64,000 bases of DNA from Tatumella ptyseos (lineage in GTDB: Bacteria; Pseudomonadota; Gammaproteobacteria; Enterobacterales; Enterobacteriaceae): assembly GCF_030552895.1 (NCBI RefSeq), contig NZ_CP130649.1:868001-932000 (forward strand), given 5' to 3'. Below, piece after piece: positions 49,785 to 61,638 of this stretch (positions within the stretch are counted from its first letter, which is position 1; every line of letters starts with the position of its first letter). The position numbers and the translations under genes are program-made. The notes under the pieces are model-generated. The model searched no databases, was not told the origin of the DNA, and saw only the letters and a list, made by a program, of their open reading frames with translations.

Positions 49785-51257
49785 TTATGCTGCTTTTTTC
49801 CGCGACAAGATATCGAGTGTGACGCCTACCAAGGTAGCGATGGTTGCGAGGATTAACCCATAGCGAATCAATGGTTGTGTAATAAACCACTCGGGTAGGT
49901 TGAACAGGAAGGCGATTAACATTGTCAACAACCCGAGCAGTGCCATAAACGCCCCGAGAAGAAATCCTTTAGTAGTCATCGAATAGCCATGGACATAATG
50001 ACGTCGAGGCGCAAATTCAGAGGACTCAGCTAATTGAAGGAGTGAGGTTTTCGCCGCGCGTAACAGGAGCAAACCCGGCAGAGAGGCGAATACGGTAAAG
50101 GCGTAAAAACCTGACCAGTTCCATAACTCTACCAGCCAGCCAGCGATAGGTCCCACATAAACACGCCCCACCGCACTGAGTGCAGAAAGTAAGGCGAATT
50201 GCGTAGCAGAAAAACGGCGATTACACAGCGACATTAATAAGGCGACAGCGGCGGCAGTACCCATTCCCCCACATAAATTTTCGATGAAAACGGCGCTACC
50301 CATCGACCATAAATGGCTAGGGATCACGGTCAGGAGCCAGTAAGCTAAATTACTCAGAGCTTGCGCAATACCAAAAACCATCAAAGCTCGATATAAGCTC
50401 CACTTTCTCATGAGTGCACCACCTATCAGGGCACCTATAATCGTAGCGGCTAGCCCTAAGGATTTATTGACCAGACCCACATCGCCCGCGCTAAATCCCA
50501 GACCTCTGATTAGAAAAGAAGTACTCAGCGCACCGGCAAAGGCATCGCCCAATTTATAAAAGATGATAAGGGTAATCATTAACCAAGTATTGTTGCGCGT
50601 GAAAAAATCTTTCAGTGGGTCAACCACCGCATGTCGGAGTGATAAGGGTGCAGCGATAGATTGTTCAGGTTCTTTGGCAAGGAGCGTTCCAAGCAGGCCA
50701 AGTAACATCAGTCCAGCCATAAGAAAATAGACTTGATGCCAACCGAGGTAGCGGTCGGCGAGCCACAGTGCGAGGCCTCCAGAGACCAACATGGCAAGAC
50801 GATAACCGAGTACCGTCAAGGCAGCCCCATTTCCGCGCTCTTCAGCAGACAATACGTCCGTTTTCCACGCATCAAACACAATATCTTGGGATGCTGAGCA
50901 AAAAGCGACTGCGACAGCTAATATGGCGAGTACCCATAGTCCAGATGTTGGATTAACGGTTGCCATCGTGGCTATCAAGAGGAGGAGTAAAAGTTGGCAT
51001 ACAGCAAGCCATCCGCGTCGGCGTCCGGTGAAGGGGAGAGAGTAGCGGTCCATCATGGGAGCCCAGAGGAATTTAAACACATAGGCTTGGCCGACCATTG
51101 AAAAGAAACCAATGGTTTTCAGGTCGATATTCTCCACCGTCATCCATGCCTGGAGGGTGCCGGAAGTAAGCGCTAAAGGGAGCCCCGAAGAGAAACCGAG
51201 CAGAAGCAGGACTAGAGTCGTACGTGAAAATGGGATAAAGCGTAAAGGTGAGGTCAT
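49785..51257 (-). CDS. ampG: Muropeptide permease AmpG
   Basis: An inner-membrane transporter importing anhydro-muropeptides for cell-wall recycling. 490 residues, 12-14 membrane segments, with GFSSGLPLALTSGTLQAWM near the start, an M-D-R-Y-S-L-P cytosolic loop and FDAWKTDVLSAEERGNGAAL. It lies 42 bases after yajG. Confidence 0.95.
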   Translation of the reverse strand: MTSPLRFIPFSRTTLVLLLLGFSSGLPLALTSGTLQAWMTVENIDLKTIGFFSMVGQAYVFKFLWAPMMDRYSLPFTGRRRGWLAVCQLLLLLLIATMATVNPTSGLWVLAILAVAVAFCSASQDIVFDAWKTDVLSAEERGNGAALTVLGYRLAMLVSGGLALWLADRYLGWHQVYFLMAGLMLLGLLGTLLAKEPEQSIAAPLSLRHAVVDPLKDFFTRNNTWLMITLIIFYKLGDAFAGALSTSFLIRGLGFSAGDVGLVNKSLGLAATIIGALIGGALMRKWSLYRALMVFGIAQALSNLAYWLLTVIPSHLWSMGSAVFIENLCGGMGTAAAVALLMSLCNRRFSATQFALLSALSAVGRVYVGPIAGWLVELWNWSGFYAFTVFASLPGLLLLRAAKTSLLQLAESSEFAPRRHYVHGYSMTTKGFLLGAFMALLGLLTMLIAFLFNLPEWFITQPLIRYGLILATIATLVGVTLDILSRKKAA

Positions 51258-51299
51258 GGTGAATGGCTGTATGCAGAAAACATACAGCCATTCTATCAG

Positions 51300-51884
51300 T
51301 TAGTGAGCGTTTTGTTTAATAAACTCATGAATTGAGGTGTCATCTGCCATATCGCTAATCACATCGCTTAGTGCACTATTTACAGCGGAAGTGATTTTGG
51401 CATTCGTTGCACTGAAAGGCCCCTGAATGCTATTGCTTTGACGATAGGTTTTCACCTGCTTGTTACCATTTTTCGCGGTTGCGATAATGGAGATGTCTGC
51501 TTGGGTAGTAATGCTGTATCGGACATTACCCTGAGTAACATCTGCATAAAGTTTGTTAACAATAATCTGCAGATCGACGGCGCCTGAAGGGCCAATCATA
51601 TACCCACGCGCGGTCATTTGCTTTTCTAACACTTCTTGTAATAGAAAACGCAGATCGCGTGAAGGTGTCAAAGTCACTAATTGGCCGTCTCGATTCACTT
51701 TGGCCAAGGCTTGGTCAGAGCGCTGATCGGCACCATTAATACTAATAGTGACACCCATCAAGCTAGGATCTTGCTGAGGTAAACGGATTTGGGGAGTTAC
51801 ATCAATGGTATTGCTTGGTGCTGCGCAACCTGCCAGAAGAAATAAGGCGAGCAACGGAAAACCAAACTTTTTCAAAAGAGCCAT
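51300..51884 (-). CDS. yajG: Lipoprotein YajG
   Basis: A 194-residue lipoprotein from ATG 51884 (a TTG five codons upstream is less likely). The signal ends L-L-A-G-Cys. The conserved PQQDPSLMGVTISINGADQR and C-terminal DTSIHEFIKQNAH agree with E. coli YajG. The role is unknown. It precedes ampG in the same operon. Confidence 0.94.
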   Translation of the reverse strand: MALLKKFGFPLLALFLLAGCAAPSNTIDVTPQIRLPQQDPSLMGVTISINGADQRSDQALAKVNRDGQLVTLTPSRDLRFLLQEVLEKQMTARGYMIGPSGAVDLQIIVNKLYADVTQGNVRYSITTQADISIIATAKNGNKQVKTYRQSNSIQGPFSATNAKITSAVNSALSDVISDMADDTSIHEFIKQNAH

Positions 51885-52041
51885 GAATTTGCCACTCAAT
51901 AGTTCATAAAGGAATTAAACCGCTTATGCGGAACCAGCACTAAAATAGCACGTTTTTTTTTCGTAAAAGTAGTATGTAACAAGAAATAAACGCTACAATT
52001 TATTAAAGGTCATTGGATGCCTTATTAGCGAGGGACTTATT

Positions 52042-52356
52042 ATGATACGTCAGACGATCGAAGAGAAATTATATCAGGCTTTTTCACCTACTCATCTTGA
52101 TGTACAGAATGAGAGCTATCGCCATAACGTACCAGCTGGTGCAGAAAGTCATTTTAAGGTGATTATTGTGTCAGAGCAGTTTGCTGACCAGCGTTTTTTG
52201 GCTCGGCACCGCTCTATCTATAGTGTGTTAAGTGCTGAATTGGCAGGTGGTGTCCATGCGTTAGCATTACATACCTACACACCTAAAGAGTGGGCGGGAT
52301 TACAAGATACCGTATTATCTTCACCTGACTGCCGCGGTGCAGGAATGATTGCTTAA
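52042..52356 (+). CDS. bolA: BolA family regulator
   Basis: A 104-residue stationary-phase morphology regulator and glutaredoxin partner, with a KH-like fold: [19 protein letters not shown] and [13 protein letters not shown]. It is divergent from yajG. Confidence 0.95.
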   Translation: MIRQTIEEKLYQAFSPTHLDVQNESYRHNVPAGAESHFKVIIVSEQFADQRFLARHRSIYSVLSAELAGGVHALALHTYTPKEWAGLQDTVLSSPDCRGAGMIA

Positions 52357-52634
52357 AAAAAAATCAGTTTGATCGATTATTTTCTGATTTGTCTCAAAAT
52401 ATACCTTTTATTGATAAAATTTTCGCAGAATCTCCCCTCGAAACCCTGCCAAATCTCGACTCATATCGTTGATGCCGCTATAATGCGGCGTCTATTTTTC
52501 CAGAATGTCTTCGTGACGCTTCTGGTAACAGGGATGTTGTTCAAACCGTATCAACATATTCTGTTGTTGAACAGTGAGGGTTCTTGCTGTTCTCCATGAA
52601 GCCAATCGAGCACGTGATTTTTTGAGGTAACAAG

Positions 52635-53933
52635 ATGCAAGTTTCAGTTGAAACAACTCAGGGCCTAGGCCGTCGCATTACCATGACTATCCCTGCCGAC
52701 AGCATTGAAGGTGCGGTAAAGAAAGAACTGGTTGATATCGCTAAAAAAGCGCGTATTGATGGTTTCCGTAAAGGCAAAGTGCCAATGACCATCATTGAAA
52801 AGCGTTACGGTGCTTCTGCTCGTCAGGATGTTCTGGGCGAACTCATGTCTCGTCACTTCATTGACGCGATCATCAAAGAGAAGATCAACCCAGCGGGCGC
52901 ACCAAACTATGTGCCAGGCGAATATAAGTTAGGTGAAGATTTCACTTACTCTGTTGAATTCGAAGTTTATCCTGAAGTTGAATTAAAAGGATTAGAGAAC
53001 ATCGAAATCGAGAAGCCAGTTGTTGAGGTTAACGACGAAGACGTTGATGCAATGCTGGACACTCTGCGTAAGCAACAAGCAGATTGGAAAGAGACAGATA
53101 AAGCTGCTACTGCTGAAGACCGCGTTACTATCGATTTCTCTGGTTCAGTTGACGGTGAAGAGTTCGAAGGTGGCAAATCTTCTGACTTCGTTCTGGCGAT
53201 GGGGCAAGGTCGTATGATCCCAGGCTTTGAAGAAGGCGTAGTCGGTCACAAAGCAGGTGAAGAATTTACTATCGACGTTAAATTCCCTGAAGAGTACCAC
53301 GCTGAAACCCTGAAAGGGAAAGACGCTAAGTTCGATATCGTTCTGAAGAAAGTTGAAGAGCGTGAACTGCCAGAACTCACAGAAGAGTTCGTTAAGCGTT
53401 TCGGCGTTGCAGACGGTTCTGTTGATGGACTGCGTGCAGAAATCAGCAAAAACATGCAACGTGAGCTGAAAGGTGCGGTGCGTAACCGTATTAAGACCCA
53501 AGCTATCGACGGTCTACTGGCGCAAAACGAGATTGACGTTCCAGCCGCACTGATTGACGGTGAGATCGACGTATTACGTCGTCAAGCCGCTCAACGCTTT
53601 GGTGGTAACGAACAACAAGCGCTAGAACTGCCGCGCGAGCTGTTTGAAGAGCAAGCGAAACGTCGCGTTATGGTTGGATTACTGTTAGGTGAAGTGATCA
53701 ACACTAACGAGCTGAAAGCTGACGAAGAACGTGTTAACACCATGATCGCTGATATGGCTGCAGCGTACGAAGATCCACAAGAAGTGATCGAGTACTACAG
53801 CAAAAATAAAGAGATGATGAACAACATGCGTAACGTTGCGCTAGAAGAGCAGGCTGTTGATTTCATTCTTGAAAAAGCTAAAGTTACTGATAAAGCGACT
53901 AAGTTCCAAGAACTGATGAACCAACCAGCTTAA
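52635..53933 (+). CDS. tig: Trigger factor
   Basis: A ribosome-bound chaperone and prolyl isomerase. 432 residues, as in E. coli. The ribosome-binding signature GFRKGKVP is at residue 44, the FKBP domain (about 150-240) includes [11 protein letters not shown], and the rest is the helical chaperone body. The 278-base gap from bolA holds no convincing gene. Confidence 0.97.
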   Translation: MQVSVETTQGLGRRITMTIPADSIEGAVKKELVDIAKKARIDGFRKGKVPMTIIEKRYGASARQDVLGELMSRHFIDAIIKEKINPAGAPNYVPGEYKLGEDFTYSVEFEVYPEVELKGLENIEIEKPVVEVNDEDVDAMLDTLRKQQADWKETDKAATAEDRVTIDFSGSVDGEEFEGGKSSDFVLAMGQGRMIPGFEEGVVGHKAGEEFTIDVKFPEEYHAETLKGKDAKFDIVLKKVEERELPELTEEFVKRFGVADGSVDGLRAEISKNMQRELKGAVRNRIKTQAIDGLLAQNEIDVPAALIDGEIDVLRRQAAQRFGGNEQQALELPRELFEEQAKRRVMVGLLLGEVINTNELKADEERVNTMIADMAAAYEDPQEVIEYYSKNKEMMNNMRNVALEEQAVDFILEKAKVTDKATKFQELMNQPA

Positions 53934-53958
53934 GACGTAATAGTTTAGCTATTGAATT

Positions 53959-53992
53959 AGGCTCGTGATTTCAGGTCACGAGCCTTTTTTTT
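53959..53992 (+). terminator. Terminator of tig
   Basis: AGGCTCGTGA pairs with TCACGAGCCT around a seven-base loop, followed by eight Ts. Confidence 0.9.
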
Positions 53993-54154
53993 ATGCTGCC
54001 CCCTTGAAAAGAATTTTCTGAACCGCAGTAATCTACTTCGCGTATTAATCAAAACCTTGTTATGCTTGAATGAATGTAAAATTACACTGCATTAGTGGCT
54101 GCTGTTAGTTAAGGCGACAAGCGTTGCTTAAGAAATTTACCCAGGAGATGGTTT

Positions 54155-54778
54155 ATGTCATACAGTAATCAACCGGAAATGACGCCTGCCCAAATGGCTC
54201 TGGTACCAATGGTTGTCGAGCAAACCTCGCGTGGCGAACGTTCTTACGATATCTACTCACGCTTATTAAAAGAACGCGTTATTTTCATGACCGGTCAGGT
54301 TGAAGACCATATGGCAAACCTGATTGTTGCACAGATGCTCTTTCTTGAAGCCGAAAACCCTGAGAAGGATATTTATCTTTATATCAACTCGCCGGGCGGT
54401 GTGATCACGGCAGGCATGTCTATTTATGATACGATGCAATTCATTAAACCTGACGTCAGTACCATCTGTATGGGACAAGCCTGTTCTATGGGTGCGTTTC
54501 TATTAACAGCGGGTGCTGAAGGTAAACGTTTTTGTTTACCGAACTCGCGTGTAATGATTCACCAACCGTTAGGTGGTTATCAAGGACAAGCGACGGACAT
54601 TGAAATTCACGCTAAAGAAATTTTGAAAGTTAAACAGCGCATGAATGAATTAATGGCCAAGCATACGGGCAAAACGCTGGAAGAAATCGAGCGTGATACT
54701 GAGCGGGATCGTTTCCTCTCGGCTGCTGAAGCCGTAGACTATGGTTTAGTCGATTCCATCCTGACTCATCGTAAATAG
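54155..54778 (+). CDS. clpP: ATP-dependent Clp protease proteolytic subunit
   Basis: A serine protease of 207 residues with triad Ser111 (CSMGAF), His136 (MIHQPLGG) and Asp185. CAGGAG precedes the ATG. CTTGAAT near 54065 may be a sigma-32 -35 element, though its -10 is weak. It is followed by clpX. Confidence 0.97.
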   Translation: MSYSNQPEMTPAQMALVPMVVEQTSRGERSYDIYSRLLKERVIFMTGQVEDHMANLIVAQMLFLEAENPEKDIYLYINSPGGVITAGMSIYDTMQFIKPDVSTICMGQACSMGAFLLTAGAEGKRFCLPNSRVMIHQPLGGYQGQATDIEIHAKEILKVKQRMNELMAKHTGKTLEEIERDTERDRFLSAAEAVDYGLVDSILTHRK

Positions 54779-54867
54779 TGGCGCTAAGCTAAAAAATAGA
54801 CCTAAATGCAGGGCATTATTGGTACTCGATGATGCTGGCATTGATAACACTGAAAAGAGGCTAACTG

Positions 54868-56139
54868 ATGACTGATAAGCGCAAAGAGGGTTCAGGTAAA
54901 TTGCTGTACTGCTCTTTCTGCGGCAAAAGCCAGCATGAAGTGCGTAAGCTAATTGCCGGACCGTCAGTGTATATCTGTGACGAATGTGTTGACTTATGTA
55001 ATGACATTATTCGTGAAGAGATAAAGGAAGTTGCTCCACATCGCGAGCGCGATGCACTGCCGACGCCACGTGAAATCCGTACCCATCTCGATGATTATGT
55101 AATCGGTCAAGAAAAGGCTAAGAAAGTCCTTTCTGTAGCGGTCTATAACCACTACAAACGTTTACGTAATGGTGATACCTCCAATGGCGTGGAATTGGGT
55201 AAAAGTAATATTTTACTTATTGGGCCAACCGGTAGTGGTAAAACCCTACTCGCTGAAACGCTGGCGCGCTTACTGGATGTCCCCTTCACCATGGCTGATG
55301 CGACAACCCTGACTGAAGCCGGTTATGTGGGTGAAGATGTTGAAAACATCATCCAAAAGCTACTACAAAAATGTGATTACGACGTTGAGAAAGCTCAGCG
55401 CGGTATTGTCTACATCGATGAGATTGATAAAATTTCACGCAAGTCAGACAATCCTTCTATCACTCGTGATGTCTCGGGTGAGGGCGTGCAACAAGCTTTA
55501 CTTAAGCTCATCGAAGGGACGGTCGCAGCAGTACCGCCACAAGGTGGTCGTAAACATCCACAGCAAGAATTTTTACAAGTCGATACCTCAAAAATTCTCT
55601 TTATTTGTGGGGGCGCGTTTGCTGGGTTAGACAAAGTTATTGCGCAGCGTGTTGAAACAGGTTCAGGTATTGGATTTGGTGCGACGGTAAAAGATCCTTC
55701 TAAGAAAGCAGCTGAAGGGGAATTATTAGCGCAAGCTGAACCTGAAGATTTAATTAAATTTGGATTGATTCCTGAGTTTATTGGTCGTTTACCTGTAGTC
55801 GCGACCTTAAGCGAACTGAGTGAAGAAGCCTTAATTCAAATATTACGTGAACCTAAGAATGCGCTAACCAAGCAATACCAAGCTCTATTCAATTTAGAAG
55901 GCGCAGAGTTAGAGTTCCGTGAAGAAGCCTTAGTGGCGATTGCTGAGAAAGCAATGAGCCGTAAGACGGGCGCACGTGGACTGCGTTCCATCGTCGAAGC
56001 TGCATTACTCGAAACCATGTATGAACTTCCTTCTATTGAAGGCGTTGAAAAAGTGGTTATTGACGAGAATGTTATTGCGGGTACCTCTGAACCGATGCTC
56101 ATTTACGGTAAGCAAGAAGCGCAAGCCTCTGGCGAGTAA
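54868..56139 (+). CDS. clpX: ClpX unfoldase
   Basis: AAA+ ATPase that feeds ClpP. 423 residues. Zinc finger Cys15, Cys18, Cys37 and Cys40; Walker [16 protein letters not shown]; Walker [10 protein letters not shown]; and the I-G-F loop for ClpP docking in [11 protein letters not shown]. It lies 89 bases after clpP. Confidence 0.97.
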   Translation: MTDKRKEGSGKLLYCSFCGKSQHEVRKLIAGPSVYICDECVDLCNDIIREEIKEVAPHRERDALPTPREIRTHLDDYVIGQEKAKKVLSVAVYNHYKRLRNGDTSNGVELGKSNILLIGPTGSGKTLLAETLARLLDVPFTMADATTLTEAGYVGEDVENIIQKLLQKCDYDVEKAQRGIVYIDEIDKISRKSDNPSITRDVSGEGVQQALLKLIEGTVAAVPPQGGRKHPQQEFLQVDTSKILFICGGAFAGLDKVIAQRVETGSGIGFGATVKDPSKKAAEGELLAQAEPEDLIKFGLIPEFIGRLPVVATLSELSEEALIQILREPKNALTKQYQALFNLEGAELEFREEALVAIAEKAMSRKTGARGLRSIVEAALLETMYELPSIEGVEKVVIDENVIAGTSEPMLIYGKQEAQASGE

Positions 56140-56166
56140 TTGACGACGTTTGTAGAGTGATACGTT

Positions 56167-56200
56167 AATAAAGGGGAAATTTCATTTCCCCTTTATTTTT
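56167..56200 (+). terminator. Terminator of clpPX
   Basis: AATAAAGGGGAAAT pairs with ATTTCCCCTTTATT around a TTC loop, followed by Ts. Confidence 0.9.
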
Positions 56201-56212
56201 CTCACGTATAGG

Positions 56213-56242
56213 CCGTTGAATATCATAATATCATCCCCATAT
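56213..56242 (+). promoter_or_regulatory. Sigma-32 (heat-shock) promoter of lon
   Basis: The -35 element contains GTTGAAT (56215-56221) and the -10 is CCCCATAT (56235-56242), spaced 13 bases apart. This fits the sigma-32 consensus and corresponds to the lon heat-shock promoter of E. coli. Confidence 0.8.
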
Positions 56243-56319
56243 GTTGATCATCTAGACGTGGTAAGTCACAGAGTTAGGACTATCACACTCCAGCGGAAAT
56301 TAAACTAAGAGAGAGCTCT

Positions 56320-58677
56320 ATGACTTCTGAGCGTTCCGAACACATTGATATTCCCGTGTTACCTTTACGCGATGTAGTGGTTTATCCGCACATGGTGATA
56401 CCGTTATTCGTGGGTCGCGAAAAATCTATTCGCTGCTTAGAGTCAGCGATGGATAATGATAAGAAAATTCTGCTGGTGGCGCAGAAAGAAGCGACAACTG
56501 ATGAACCGAGTATTGACGATTTATTTACTGTCGGTACGGTGGCTTCGGTCCTACAGATGCTAAAACTTCCTGACGGTACGGTAAAAGTCCTCGTTGAGGG
56601 TGTACAGCGTGCAACACTCACCTCGCTTGATGATAGCGAAGAGTTTTTTACGGCTCAAATTGAGTATATCGAAAGCCCTGAAATTGATGAAAGTGAGCAA
56701 GAAGTATTGATTCGTGCTGCGGTCAGCCAATTCGAAGGCTACATCAAACTCAATAAAAAGATCCCACCGGAAGTGTTAACCTCTTTAAACAATATTGAGG
56801 ATGCGGCACGTCTGGCGGATACCATCGCTGCTCATATGCCGCTTAAATTGGCAGATAAGCAATCAGTACTTGAAATGTCAGATGTAAATGAACGTCTTGA
56901 GTACTTGATGGCAATGATGGAATCGGAAATCGATCTGCTGCAAGTTGAGAAGCGCATTCGTAACCGTGTTAAAAAGCAGATGGAAAAAAGCCAGCGCGAG
57001 TACTATCTGAACGAGCAAATGAAAGCGATTCAGAAAGAACTTGGCGAAATGGACGATGTGCCAGATGAGTTTGAAGCACTGAAGCGCAAGATCGATGAAG
57101 CGAAAATGCCAGCGGAAGCTAAAGAAAAAGCAGAGGCTGAACTTCAAAAGCTAAAAATGATGTCACCAATGTCTGCTGAAGCGACAGTGGTACGTGGCTA
57201 TATCGACTGGATGGTACAAGTTCCTTGGGTAGGCCGTAGTAAAGTTAAGAAAGACCTACGCAAAGCACAAGAAACCTTGGATAAAGATCACTTTGGACTG
57301 GATAGAGTCAAAGACCGGATCCTTGAGTACTTAGCGGTACAAAGCCGGGTTAATAAGATCCGTGGTCCTATTCTTTGCTTAGTGGGACCTCCTGGTGTCG
57401 GGAAAACCTCATTAGGCCAATCTATTGCGAAGGCGACGGGGCGTAAATATATCCGTATGGCACTTGGTGGAGTGCGCGATGAAGCAGAAATTCGTGGACA
57501 TCGCCGTACCTATATCGGTTCTATGCCGGGTAAATTAATTCAAAAAATGGCGAAAGTTGGTGTTCGTAACCCACTATTCCTGCTCGACGAAATCGATAAA
57601 ATGTCAGCAGATATGCGTGGTGACCCAGCTTCGGCACTATTAGAAGTGTTAGATCCTGAGCAGAATAATGCCTTCAACGATCACTACTTAGAAGTAGATT
57701 ATGATCTGTCTGATGTGATGTTCGTTGCGACCTCGAACTCGATGAATATCCCAGGTCCTCTCCTCGACCGGATGGAAGTTATCCGTCTTTCTGGGTATAC
57801 CGAAGATGAGAAGTTAAATATTGCTAAAGATCATTTACTTCCTAAACAGATGGAGCGTAATGCGCTTAAATCGGGTGAACTCACGGTTGAAGACAGTGCA
57901 ATCATGGGCATTATTCGCTTTTACACCCGTGAAGCAGGCGTCCGTAGTTTAGAAAGGGAACTCTCAAAACTATGCCGTAAAGCTGTTAAAGCCTTGTTGC
58001 TGGATAAGAAGCTGAAGCATATTACGATTAATGCAGAGAATCTCAGTGAATATCTTGGTGTTCAACGCTTTGACTATGGCCGAGCTGACGAGAAAAATCG
58101 TATCGGTGAAGTAACCGGTCTGGCGTGGACCGAAGTGGGTGGGGATCTGTTAACGATTGAAACCGCCAGCGTACCGGGTAAAGGTAAACTCTCTTATACC
58201 GGTTCTCTGGGTGAAGTAATGCAGGAATCTATCCAAGCAGCGATGACGGTTGTCCGTTCGCGTGCAGAATCATTAGGTATCAATAATGATTTCTACGAAA
58301 AACGTGACATTCACGTCCACGTCCCTGAAGGTGCGACGCCAAAAGATGGTCCTAGTGCGGGGATCGCGATGTGTACCGCCCTCGTATCAAGTTTGACAGG
58401 GAACCCGGTTAAGGCAGAAGTTGCCATGACGGGAGAGATCACTTTACGCGGTCAAGTTCTACCAATCGGTGGTTTGAAAGAGAAACTTCTCGCAGCTCAT
58501 CGTGGAGGGATTAAAACCGTATTAATTCCTTTTGAGAACAAGCGTGATCTGGAAGAGATCCCGGATAATGTCATCGCTGATCTGAAGATTCACCCTGTAA
58601 AAAATATCGAAGAAGTCTTAAAGTTAGCGTTAGAACGAGCTCCTGAAGGGATTGAAGTTGTCACTCCCTCAGCATAA
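56320..58677 (+). CDS. lon: ATP-dependent protease Lon
   Basis: A homohexameric AAA+ protease for misfolded and regulatory proteins. 785 residues (784 in E. coli). N-domain ([20 protein letters not shown]), Walker [12 protein letters not shown], Walker [11 protein letters not shown], and the protease site with catalytic Ser in [10 protein letters not shown] and Lys in [14 protein letters not shown]. Confidence 0.97.
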   Translation: MTSERSEHIDIPVLPLRDVVVYPHMVIPLFVGREKSIRCLESAMDNDKKILLVAQKEATTDEPSIDDLFTVGTVASVLQMLKLPDGTVKVLVEGVQRATLTSLDDSEEFFTAQIEYIESPEIDESEQEVLIRAAVSQFEGYIKLNKKIPPEVLTSLNNIEDAARLADTIAAHMPLKLADKQSVLEMSDVNERLEYLMAMMESEIDLLQVEKRIRNRVKKQMEKSQREYYLNEQMKAIQKELGEMDDVPDEFEALKRKIDEAKMPAEAKEKAEAELQKLKMMSPMSAEATVVRGYIDWMVQVPWVGRSKVKKDLRKAQETLDKDHFGLDRVKDRILEYLAVQSRVNKIRGPILCLVGPPGVGKTSLGQSIAKATGRKYIRMALGGVRDEAEIRGHRRTYIGSMPGKLIQKMAKVGVRNPLFLLDEIDKMSADMRGDPASALLEVLDPEQNNAFNDHYLEVDYDLSDVMFVATSNSMNIPGPLLDRMEVIRLSGYTEDEKLNIAKDHLLPKQMERNALKSGELTVEDSAIMGIIRFYTREAGVRSLERELSKLCRKAVKALLLDKKLKHITINAENLSEYLGVQRFDYGRADEKNRIGEVTGLAWTEVGGDLLTIETASVPGKGKLSYTGSLGEVMQESIQAAMTVVRSRAESLGINNDFYEKRDIHVHVPEGATPKDGPSAGIAMCTALVSSLTGNPVKAEVAMTGEITLRGQVLPIGGLKEKLLAAHRGGIKTVLIPFENKRDLEEIPDNVIADLKIHPVKNIEEVLKLALERAPEGIEVVTPSA

Positions 58678-58845
58678 TATGGCTTATCAGTCGAATACCC
58701 TAAGGGTATTCGACGTAATAAATAGACTTTTGCAGGCTAATAAGAGCATTTACGTTGTTTCAAACGTCGATGCCTGCTATAACAAGCAGCTCATAAGTGA
58801 GAGAGGATACTCTCTACGACATGAAATAATAAAGGGGATGTTAAC

Positions 58846-59118
58846 GTGAATAAATCACAATTGGTTGATAAAATTGCTGCTGATGCAGATATTTCCAAAG
58901 CAGCTGCAGGACGTGTTTTAGACGCATTTATCGGTGCGGTAACTGAATCATTAAAAGCTGGTGATGACGTTGCTCTAGTCGGTTTTGGAACTTTCGCGGT
59001 AAAAGAGCGTGCTGAACGTACTGGCCGTAACCCGCAAACAGGTAAAGAGATTACAATTCCTGCAGGTAAAGTCCCTGGCTTCCGTGCAGGTAAAGGATTA
59101 AAAGACTCAGTTAACTAA
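58846..59118 (+). CDS. hupB: DNA-binding protein HU-beta
   Basis: A 90-residue nucleoid protein, starting at GTG 58846, as in E. coli, after AAGGGG. The DNA-binding arm [20 protein letters not shown] is intact. Confidence 0.97.
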   Translation: MNKSQLVDKIAADADISKAAAGRVLDAFIGAVTESLKAGDDVALVGFGTFAVKERAERTGRNPQTGKEITIPAGKVPGFRAGKGLKDSVN

Positions 59119-59185
59119 GTCTTATCCACATGGAACTATTTCTTCCATTGAATGAGGACGTGATAACGCTTCTCATGTAACATAG

Positions 59186-59213
59186 AGGCACATCAAGCGA
59201 TGTGCCTTTTTTT
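59186..59213 (+). terminator. Terminator of hupB
   Basis: AGGCACATC-AAGC-GATGTGCCT followed by seven Ts. Confidence 0.9.
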
Positions 59214-59289
59214 CTGGCAAGTCATACTGTTTGCCCAAGGCCACATCGGTCAGCGTTAAATTTACACCACAGCGGAGTGTTGCCAAATC

Positions 59290-61158
59290 ATGATGGACAA
59301 TTTACGCTCAGCGTCTAATCACGTTGTGCTTAAAATCATACTGGGAATAATCATTATTTCGTTCGTACTGACAGGCGTCAGTAATTATTTGATCGGCGGA
59401 AATCATGATTATGCAGCCAAAATTAACGGTGAAACAATCAGCCGAGCGCAATTCGAAAATGCGTACAACAATGAACGTATGCGTCAGCAGCAACAATTGG
59501 GTGACCAATACGCACAGTTGGCAGGTAATGAACAATTTATGCAACAGCTTCGTCAACAAGCGCTTTCTCAACTTGTGGACCAAACGCTTTTACAACAATA
59601 TGTTCATTCACTGAATCTTGCCGTGACCGATGAACAAATTAAGCAGGCTATCTTTGCTGTGCCGCAATTCCAAACTAATGGACATTTCGATAACGCACTC
59701 TATAACTCTGTATTAAGCAGTGTTAACTACACACCGGATAGTTATGCGGCATCATTGCGTAAAAGTTTGGCGAATCAACAATTGGCTCAAGCGGTAGGCA
59801 ACACAGACTTCGTGCTAAAGAGCGAAGCAAACCGTATAGCTGATCTCGTTTCTCAGCAACGCCAAATCCGTCAAGCAACCTTAAACGTTGATACGCTAGC
59901 GGCTCAGCAAAAAGTCAATGATGCTGAGATTAAAGGCTATTATGATGCGCATCAAGATACGTTTAAGCTTCCTGAACAGTTCAAGGTTAGCTACATTAAA
60001 CTTGATGCTAAGGCAATGCAGAAAGCGCCAACTGAGCAAGAGATTCAGGCATGGTACGATAGCCATAAAGCAGACTATACACAGCAAGCTCGTCAGCGCT
60101 TTAGCGTTATCCAAGTCAAAACAGAGCAACAAGCTAATGAGTTGCTCAAGCAACTACAGCAAGGTGCTAATTTCGCAGAAGTTGCCCGTCAACAGTCTCA
60201 AGACTCAGTCTCAGCAAAGCAGGGCGGGGATTTAGGTTGGATGGAACAAGATTCAGTTCCTGACGAATTGGCCTCAGCGAAACTCACTGAGAAAGGTGCG
60301 CTGTCGGGAGTAATCAAAAGCTCTGTAGGGTATCTCATCGTCCGGTTAGATGATGTCCAACCGGCACAACAACAAGCTCTTGCCGCTGTTCACCAAGCCG
60401 TTGCAGATAAAGTTCAACAAGAAACGGCAATTAGTCAATTCTTTGCACTGCAACAAAAAGTGAATGATGCAGCTAGCAACGATAATGACTCCTTAGCCGC
60501 TGCGGAACAAGTTGCGGGAACAAAAGCGGTTGAGACTTCATGGTTTAGCCAACAATCAGTACCTGATGCGTTGAATTTCGATCAAGTAAAAGAAGTCATC
60601 TTCAACGGTAGCTTACTTGGTGAGCAAGGCACACCAGGTAGTAATTCAAGTATTATCACCGTTGATGGTGATCGCGCGTTCGTCGTTCGTATCTCAGCGC
60701 ATGAGCCTGCTAAAGTAAAACCTCAAGCTCAAGTGACTACAGAGATTACTGCTGCCATCAAACATGATAAAGCGGTTGCTGAAGCCAAACATCAAGCAGA
60801 ATCTATCGTGACTGAGTTGCGTCAAGGGAAACAAACCCTTTTCACTCAAGCAGGACTCGCATTTGGGGCAGTACAGACCTTACAACGTAATCAACAATCA
60901 CCTCTATCTGAGACCGTTTTTGGGTTAACGCCACCGAAAGGGACATCACCTAGTTACGGCTTTACCCAAGATAACAGCGGTAATATTGTTATTATTGCCT
61001 TGGATAAAGTGTTAACTGGCGAAATGCCGGCTGCTCAGAGAACGCAGATGATTAACGGTATTGCGGATAATAATGCTCAGCTTGCCTTCACCGCTCTACT
61101 CCAGCAATTACGTCAGGAAGCGAAGATTAAATACGGTGATGCAGTACAACTACAATAA
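59290..61158 (+). CDS. ppiD: Periplasmic chaperone PpiD
   Basis: An inner-membrane-anchored folding factor near the Sec translocon. 622 residues. One N-terminal membrane segment (about 16-35), a SurA-like N-domain, a parvulin domain at about 225-355 (QQSQDSVSAKQGGDLGWMEQ), and a second C-terminal domain. The start M-M-D-N-L-R matches E. coli. Confidence 0.95.
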   Translation: MMDNLRSASNHVVLKIILGIIIISFVLTGVSNYLIGGNHDYAAKINGETISRAQFENAYNNERMRQQQQLGDQYAQLAGNEQFMQQLRQQALSQLVDQTLLQQYVHSLNLAVTDEQIKQAIFAVPQFQTNGHFDNALYNSVLSSVNYTPDSYAASLRKSLANQQLAQAVGNTDFVLKSEANRIADLVSQQRQIRQATLNVDTLAAQQKVNDAEIKGYYDAHQDTFKLPEQFKVSYIKLDAKAMQKAPTEQEIQAWYDSHKADYTQQARQRFSVIQVKTEQQANELLKQLQQGANFAEVARQQSQDSVSAKQGGDLGWMEQDSVPDELASAKLTEKGALSGVIKSSVGYLIVRLDDVQPAQQQALAAVHQAVADKVQQETAISQFFALQQKVNDAASNDNDSLAAAEQVAGTKAVETSWFSQQSVPDALNFDQVKEVIFNGSLLGEQGTPGSNSSIITVDGDRAFVVRISAHEPAKVKPQAQVTTEITAAIKHDKAVAEAKHQAESIVTELRQGKQTLFTQAGLAFGAVQTLQRNQQSPLSETVFGLTPPKGTSPSYGFTQDNSGNIVIIALDKVLTGEMPAAQRTQMINGIADNNAQLAFTALLQQLRQEAKIKYGDAVQLQ

Positions 61159-61192
61159 CGCTCACAAAAAATCTTTACCTCGATGATAACTT

Positions 61193-61216
61193 AAAGGCCG
61201 CTTATGCGGCCTTTTC
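61193..61216 (+). terminator. Terminator of ppiD
   Basis: AAAGGCCGC-TTAT-GCGGCCTTTT, 34 bases after the ppiD stop. Confidence 0.82.
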
Positions 61217-61291
61217 CATTTTCAAGCTCACTTGCTTGGTATGTTTTTCCTTTCTGCATAGCCTGTAACTCCAATTAATAGGAGAACATCT

Positions 61292-61606
61292 ATGACACGA
61301 CAACAACTCACCCTCTTGGTCTTCTTATTCGCTACCTGTAGTTCCTTAACGCAGGCTGCCACGGTAAAGAAAGAGGGTAAAAATACCGAGGCTATCCAAC
61401 AACAGGTTATTGATAAGGTTAATCTTAATACTGCAGACGCCGCAACCTTAGCTGCAAAGCTAAATGGGGTGGGATTACGAAAGGCTCAAGCTATCATTGA
61501 ATACAGAGAAAAATACGGCTTATTCACGGATGTAAAGCAGTTAATTGAAGTGCCCGGTTTTGGTGAGAGCCTCGTCAACCGAGTCATATCTAAGCTGACT
61601 TTATAG
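61292..61606 (+). CDS. ybaV: Helix-hairpin-helix protein YbaV (ComEA-like)
   Basis: A 104-residue exported DNA-binding-type protein. Signal peptide ends T-Q-A (about residue 22), and the C-terminal half holds a ComEA-like double helix-hairpin-helix: VNLNTADAATLAAKLNGVG and IEVPGFGESLVNRVISKL. TAGGAG precedes the ATG. ComEA proteins bind incoming DNA; the role of YbaV is not firmly established. Confidence 0.92.
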   Translation: MTRQQLTLLVFLFATCSSLTQAATVKKEGKNTEAIQQQVIDKVNLNTADAATLAAKLNGVGLRKAQAIIEYREKYGLFTDVKQLIEVPGFGESLVNRVISKLTL

Positions 61607-61638
61607 CAAGCAAGGGGTTACCGTTGTAACCCCTATAG

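Noticed and set aside
52369..52599. 76-codon frame between bolA and tig
   Set aside because: No ribosome site, not recognised, and it falls in the expected tig promoter region.
58652..58849. 65-codon frame between lon and hupB
   Set aside because: It overlaps the lon 3' end and the hupB leader and has no supporting features.
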